Below, in pieces: positions 60,786-64,000 of a DNA stretch of 64,000 nt. This stretch comes from CAVVFX01 sp963747535 (GTDB taxonomy: Bacteria > Acidobacteriota > Terriglobia > Bryobacterales > Bryobacteraceae). Below the pieces are notes generated by a model. The model ran no database searches. It had not been told where the DNA came from and was given only the letters and a program-made list of their open reading frames with translations. The position numbers were made by a program, and so were the translations under genes. Numbering within the stretch: the first letter of the stretch is position 1; the number at the start of each line of letters is the position of its first letter. Location of the stretch: assembly GCA_963747535.1 (NCBI GenBank), contig CAVVFX010000004.1, positions 236,741 through 300,740 of the forward strand, in the 5' to 3' direction.

Positions 60786-62024
60786 ATGTTGGAAACACAT
60801 TTAAGTTCATCTATAACTCGACAGCGACTCCGAACCGGTGCCGCTGCTGAATACATTGACGCCTTTGCCGACTGGCTTCACCTCAACGGCTACAAGCCGA
60901 CCTCTATCGACAACGGTCTCACTTCCCTGGCCGCTTGGACAGATTGGATGTTGACCGCTGGGTTCACCGCACATGACCTCCTGCCGGGTTTTGAAGCATG
61001 CAAGTTGGTAGTGAACAAAGAGCAGCGGGTTCGTCACAGCCGCGGGCCAAATCAGCAATCTATCACGGCCGCCTCGTTATTCATCCGATTCCTCCGATTG
61101 CGAGGCGAACTTCCGCAGCCTGTCGCCGGACCATCCGCTGGTGAAAAATGGCCTATCCTCGCAGAATTCCACTCGTGGATGCTCGCCCACCGTGGGCTGA
61201 CTGAGACGACGCTCGATGTCTATCAGGGAATCCTTGTGGGACTTCTCGAGGCTGTTGGTGATGACACCCGTGCTTATTCCCCGGAGGCTTTGCGGGCCTT
61301 CGTCCTCGATCGAGCGCGACCTCACGGGATCGATCGTGCCAAAAGTATCGTCGTCGCCGTCCGCGCGTTCATGCGCTTTCTCGGTGCCACTGGGCGATGT
61401 CCGGCTGGCATGGAATATGCGCTTCCTGGTTTCGCCTCATGGCGCCTCTCATCGGTTCCCCGCTTCCTGGCCACAGAAGATGTAGAGCGCGTGGTCGACT
61501 CCTGCACCGGCCACGTTTTCGAACTGCGAGATAGAGCCGTGCTTTTGCTTCTGTCACGGCTTGCATTGCGCGCCAGCGAGGTCGCTCAACTCAAATTCAA
61601 CGACGTTGACTGGCGCAACGGTGAAATCATCGTCTGTGGAAAAGGCCGACGTCAGGAATTGCTTCCATTACCCCAGGAAGTCGGCGACGCGATTCTGCGC
61701 TATGTGAATGAGGGTAGGCCATCGTTGCAGATACCCGAGGTGTTCACTACGGTACTGGCTCCGTACCACGCGTTGTCGCGTGCGGTTGTTACGCACATCG
61801 TACGTGCCGCACTACGTCGTGCAGGAGTCAAAGCGCCAACCAATGGTGCTCACGTTCTGAGGCATTCCGCCGCCACAACCATGCTCCGTGAAGGTGCGTC
61901 CCTGGCCGGCGTCGGTGCGGTGCTTCGACATCGCGATCCCATGACGACAGCGCATTACGCCAAGGTGGACTTCGGTCTCCTGTCGGAGATTGCCCAGCCA
62001 TGGCCGGAGGCTTCGTCATGCTGA
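60786..62024 (+). CDS. ritA: Tyrosine recombinase, first of the RIT trio
   Basis: A 412-residue tyrosine recombinase. The C-terminal catalytic half has SRLALRASEVAQLKF (first Arg), VCGKGRRQELL (Lys), HVLRHSAATTMLREGAS (H-x-x-R), LRHRD and AHYAKVD (Tyr). The N-terminal ~170 residues are the SAM-like core-binding part (WLHLNGYKPTSIDNGLTSLA). Its start overlaps none; its stop falls inside the second recombinase gene. Such proteins cut at core sites and probably act together with the two partners. Confidence 0.88.
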   Translation: MLETHLSSSITRQRLRTGAAAEYIDAFADWLHLNGYKPTSIDNGLTSLAAWTDWMLTAGFTAHDLLPGFEACKLVVNKEQRVRHSRGPNQQSITAASLFIRFLRLRGELPQPVAGPSAGEKWPILAEFHSWMLAHRGLTETTLDVYQGILVGLLEAVGDDTRAYSPEALRAFVLDRARPHGIDRAKSIVVAVRAFMRFLGATGRCPAGMEYALPGFASWRLSSVPRFLATEDVERVVDSCTGHVFELRDRAVLLLLSRLALRASEVAQLKFNDVDWRNGEIIVCGKGRRQELLPLPQEVGDAILRYVNEGRPSLQIPEVFTTVLAPYHALSRAVVTHIVRAALRRAGVKAPTNGAHVLRHSAATTMLREGASLAGVGAVLRHRDPMTTAHYAKVDFGLLSEIAQPWPEASSC

Positions 62025-62926
62025 TTGCTCACGCTGAACGCTATATCTCGCTTCGCCAGACACTCGGCTTCAAGCTGAAAGACCTATCAGGAAACCTCAG
62101 CGCATTCGCCCGATTCGCAGACGACCGGGGCGACACACATATTCGCGCTGCCACCGCAGTGGACTGGGCGACAGCGGCTCATTCTCCGCACGCTCGCTAT
62201 ATTCGGCTGCGAGATGTCACGCGCCTGGCCAGGTTCCTGCACGCCGAAGATCCGATCCACGAAGTGCCAGCCAACCCATTTCATGCGCCTACGCGCCGTC
62301 GCCTGCCCTACATCTACACACCGGCCGAGATTTTGCAGCTCCTGGAAGGGGCTAATCGGCTTCGCAGAACGTACCCGTTCCGACGTCAAGTCTACGGGAC
62401 GTTGCTCGGGTTGATTGCCGCGACAGGGCTCCGCATCTCGGAGGCACTCGACCTCCGATTCTGCGATGTACTGCCTGATGGCGTCCTGCAAATCCGTCGT
62501 ACCAAGTTTGGTAAGAGCCGCCTGATCCCCCTCCACCCCACGGCGGTGAAAGCCCTTGACCAATATCTCGAACAGCGTCGGCGGTTGGCCGTAACGGACG
62601 ATCACGTATTCTTGTCGGCGGGAAATCGGCGGATCTCTTCCGGCATGGTGGAGTATACCTTCCGCCGGATTCGTCGGCTTGCCGGCATTGCCCCTTCCCG
62701 GACACGCCCGCCGCGCATTCATGACTTGAGGCACACTTTTGCCACACGGGCACTGGAGCGGTGCTCGACGAGGCGGGACGCGGTCGCGCGTCACTTCGTC
62801 GCTTTATCCACGTACATGGGCCACACGGATATCGCTCATACCTATTGGTACCTGGAGGCCACACCGGAGTTGATGACCGGCATCGCCGCCGCAGCCGAAG
62901 CGTTGATCGGGGGGGAGGCAGTATGA
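62018..62926 (+). CDS. ritB: Tyrosine recombinase, second of the RIT trio
   Basis: About 302 residues from MLIAHAERYISLRQTLGFKL. The ATG at 62018 overlaps the end of the first gene and has GGAGG seven bases upstream, so it is preferred over 62000. Catalytic parts: ATGLRISEALDLRF (Arg), IHDLRHTFATRALER (H-x-x-R), MGHTDIAHTYWYLEATPELM (His and Tyr). It is the shortest of the three, as in other trios. Its stop overlaps the start of the third gene as ATGA. Confidence 0.88.
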   Translation: MLIAHAERYISLRQTLGFKLKDLSGNLSAFARFADDRGDTHIRAATAVDWATAAHSPHARYIRLRDVTRLARFLHAEDPIHEVPANPFHAPTRRRLPYIYTPAEILQLLEGANRLRRTYPFRRQVYGTLLGLIAATGLRISEALDLRFCDVLPDGVLQIRRTKFGKSRLIPLHPTAVKALDQYLEQRRRLAVTDDHVFLSAGNRRISSGMVEYTFRRIRRLAGIAPSRTRPPRIHDLRHTFATRALERCSTRRDAVARHFVALSTYMGHTDIAHTYWYLEATPELMTGIAAAAEALIGGEAV

Positions 62927-63915
62927 CACCTATTGCTCCGCTGATCACCAGTTTCCTGCGCGAACACATGCCGATCGAACAGGGCTGTAGTCCTCACACC
63001 TGCGAGACCTACGCTCACGCCTTTCGGCTCCTGTTCATTTTTGCCAGTAAGCGGCTTGGAATCAAGCCCTCACAGATCTGCGTCGAGCAGATCGATGCCA
63101 CGCTGATTCTCGACTTTCTTTCTCACATCGAGGAACAGCGTGGTAACTGCGCGGCTACGCGCAACGGACGACTCGCTGCCGTCAAAGCCTTCATCCGATA
63201 CGTCGAATTTCGCGTTCCCTCCGCACTGGCACAAGCGCAGCAGATCCATGCCATCCCGAGTAAACGCCATGACCAAGGCTTGGTGCGGCATCTTTCGATG
63301 GACGAGGTTCGTGCGATACTCAACGCGCCAAATACCACGACTCGTCTCGGAATCCGCGATCGCGCCATGCTGCATCTCTGCTTTGCCGGAGGGCTGCGCG
63401 TTTCGGAGTTGGTGGGGCTCCCGCTAGAGAGTGTTCGCCTCGAACGGACGGCGAGCATACGTATTCTTGGCAAGGGCCGGAGGGAAAGATGTCTTCCGCT
63501 CTGGAAGGAAACCACTGGCGATCTTCGGGCCTGGATGGCGGTTCGAGGAGCACCGCCTGTGCCCGAGTTGTTCGTGAACGCCGAGGGAACTGCAATGACT
63601 CGGGCAGGTTTCGAATACGTCCTCGACAAACACGTCAGCTCTGCAAGCAAGACTTGCTCGTCGTTGAGTAGCCGCTCTGTATCGCCCCATCAGCTTCGAC
63701 ATAGCTGCGCTCTCACCATGCTCAAAGCTACTCGAGACATCCGTAAAGTGGCGCTGTGGCTCGGCCACGCTGATATCCGTACGACCGAAATCTATCTTCG
63801 GGTGGATCCAACGGAGAAGTTGGAGGCGGTCGAGGCGGTTGTGCCACTTGGCTTGCGTCGCGGACGATTCAAAGCGCCCGACGCGCTGATTGCTTCTCTA
63901 TTCGAACCGGGATAA
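62923..63915 (+). CDS. ritC: Tyrosine recombinase, third of the RIT trio
   Basis: About 330 residues from MTPIAPLITSFLREHMPIEQ; the ATG at 62923 overlaps the previous stop and follows GGGGGGAGG, so the longer reading from 62761 is rejected. Motifs: CFAGGLRVSELVGLPLESVR (Arg), ILGKGRRERCLPL (Lys), SPHQLRHSCALTMLKA (H-x-x-R), LGHADIRTTEIYLRVDPTE (His, Tyr). It ends just before the right inverted repeat. Confidence 0.88.
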   Translation: MTPIAPLITSFLREHMPIEQGCSPHTCETYAHAFRLLFIFASKRLGIKPSQICVEQIDATLILDFLSHIEEQRGNCAATRNGRLAAVKAFIRYVEFRVPSALAQAQQIHAIPSKRHDQGLVRHLSMDEVRAILNAPNTTTRLGIRDRAMLHLCFAGGLRVSELVGLPLESVRLERTASIRILGKGRRERCLPLWKETTGDLRAWMAVRGAPPVPELFVNAEGTAMTRAGFEYVLDKHVSSASKTCSSLSSRSVSPHQLRHSCALTMLKATRDIRKVALWLGHADIRTTEIYLRVDPTEKLEAVEAVVPLGLRRGRFKAPDALIASLFEPG

Positions 63916-63950
63916 TGCGAAGTGGAACATCATTGAAACACGGGCCACAC

Positions 63951-64000
63951 CGCCATTTCAGCGCTGTGGCTCTGCATAATCGTGCACTCCGCATAATCGG
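63951..64000. repeat. Right terminal inverted repeat of the RIT element
   Basis: Reverse complement reads CCGATTATGCGGAGTGCACG, the same as the left end. It reaches the last base of the window, so the element's boundary and the remaining part of the interrupted serine recombinase cannot be seen. Confidence 0.82.

Larger units (their letters stand above)
60612..64000 (+). mobile_element. Recombinase-in-trio (RIT) element, possibly complete within the window
   Basis: Three overlapping tyrosine recombinase genes in a row, bounded by inverted repeats at 60612-60661 and 63951-64000. This is the known organisation of RIT elements (three recombinase genes with flanking inverted repeats). The right repeat ends exactly at the window edge, so a few outermost bases may be missing. 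No passenger genes are present. The element interrupts a serine recombinase gene. Confidence 0.88.

Noticed and set aside
60786..63915. Three tyrosine recombinases considered as the prophage integrase
   Set aside because: Their trio organisation and own inverted repeats mark a RIT element; the phage-type integrase is the remnant at 31471.

Overview
The window reads as a piece of a high-GC Gram-negative soil-type bacterial chromosome, most likely an acidobacterium of the Solibacter/Bryobacter kind. That placement is an inference from gene style (Wzx/Wzy exopolysaccharide locus, recombinase-in-trio element, ISAzo13- and ISKra4-type transposases); there is no rRNA or other marker to prove it. 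I see no tRNA, rRNA or CRISPR array.

Layout. (1) 1-11.1 kb, nearly all minus strand: packaging and early-head genes of a lambda-like prophage (portal, gpW-like connector, large and small terminase), followed by an insert-rich stretch with two ParB-methyltransferase fusions, a second small-terminase-like gene and three HNH-type endonucleases. One gene (DUF3489) runs on the plus strand and ends at a clear terminator. (2) 11.4-26.3 kb, minus strand: a complete Wzx/Wzy-dependent exopolysaccharide operon reading NusG-like antiterminator, Wza exporter, Wzc tyrosine kinase, Wzy polymerase, Wzx flippase, glycosyltransferase, acyltransferase, two glycosyltransferases, sugar epimerase, WbaP initiating transferase, small zinc-ribbon membrane protein. 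(3) 26.5-31.1 kb: an ISAzo13-type insertion sequence with a -1 frameshift site, a lone CheY-like receiver, a decayed ISKra4-type transposase and a membrane protein with a VWA-like domain. (4) 31.5-42.0 kb, minus strand: a truncated integrase fused by rearrangement to a truncated HD/OB nuclease, then phage replication genes (DksA/TraR finger, VRR-NUC nuclease, UvrD-like helicase, AEP primase, SNF2-like helicase). The UvrD-like helicase carries an intein in motif V. (5) 42.1-59.8 kb, minus strand: lysis genes (holin-like, GH24 lysozyme), membrane and repeat proteins, a 1983-residue tail fibre with repeated beta-helix modules, a 1547-residue tail-tip protein, tape measure and a tail-completion-like protein. 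(6) 59.9-64 kb: a small WYL-domain gene between two copies of a palindrome, the 3' remnant of a serine recombinase, and a recombinase-in-trio (RIT) element with near-perfect terminal inverted repeats, one lying on the window's right edge.

Taken together, the left block (packaging/head) and the right block (tail/lysis/replication) are complementary: one lacks what the other has, and both run leftward. The simplest reading is that they are halves of one prophage split by the exopolysaccharide locus, or two remnants from rearranged relatives. Signs of decay are a frameshift in the portal gene, a frameshift inside the helicase Walker A region, a truncated integrase and a truncated nuclease. The items most worth a second look are the helicase intein, the RIT element with its 34-bp loxP-sized palindrome, the paired palindromes around the WYL gene, and the chimaeric junction at 31.78 kb.
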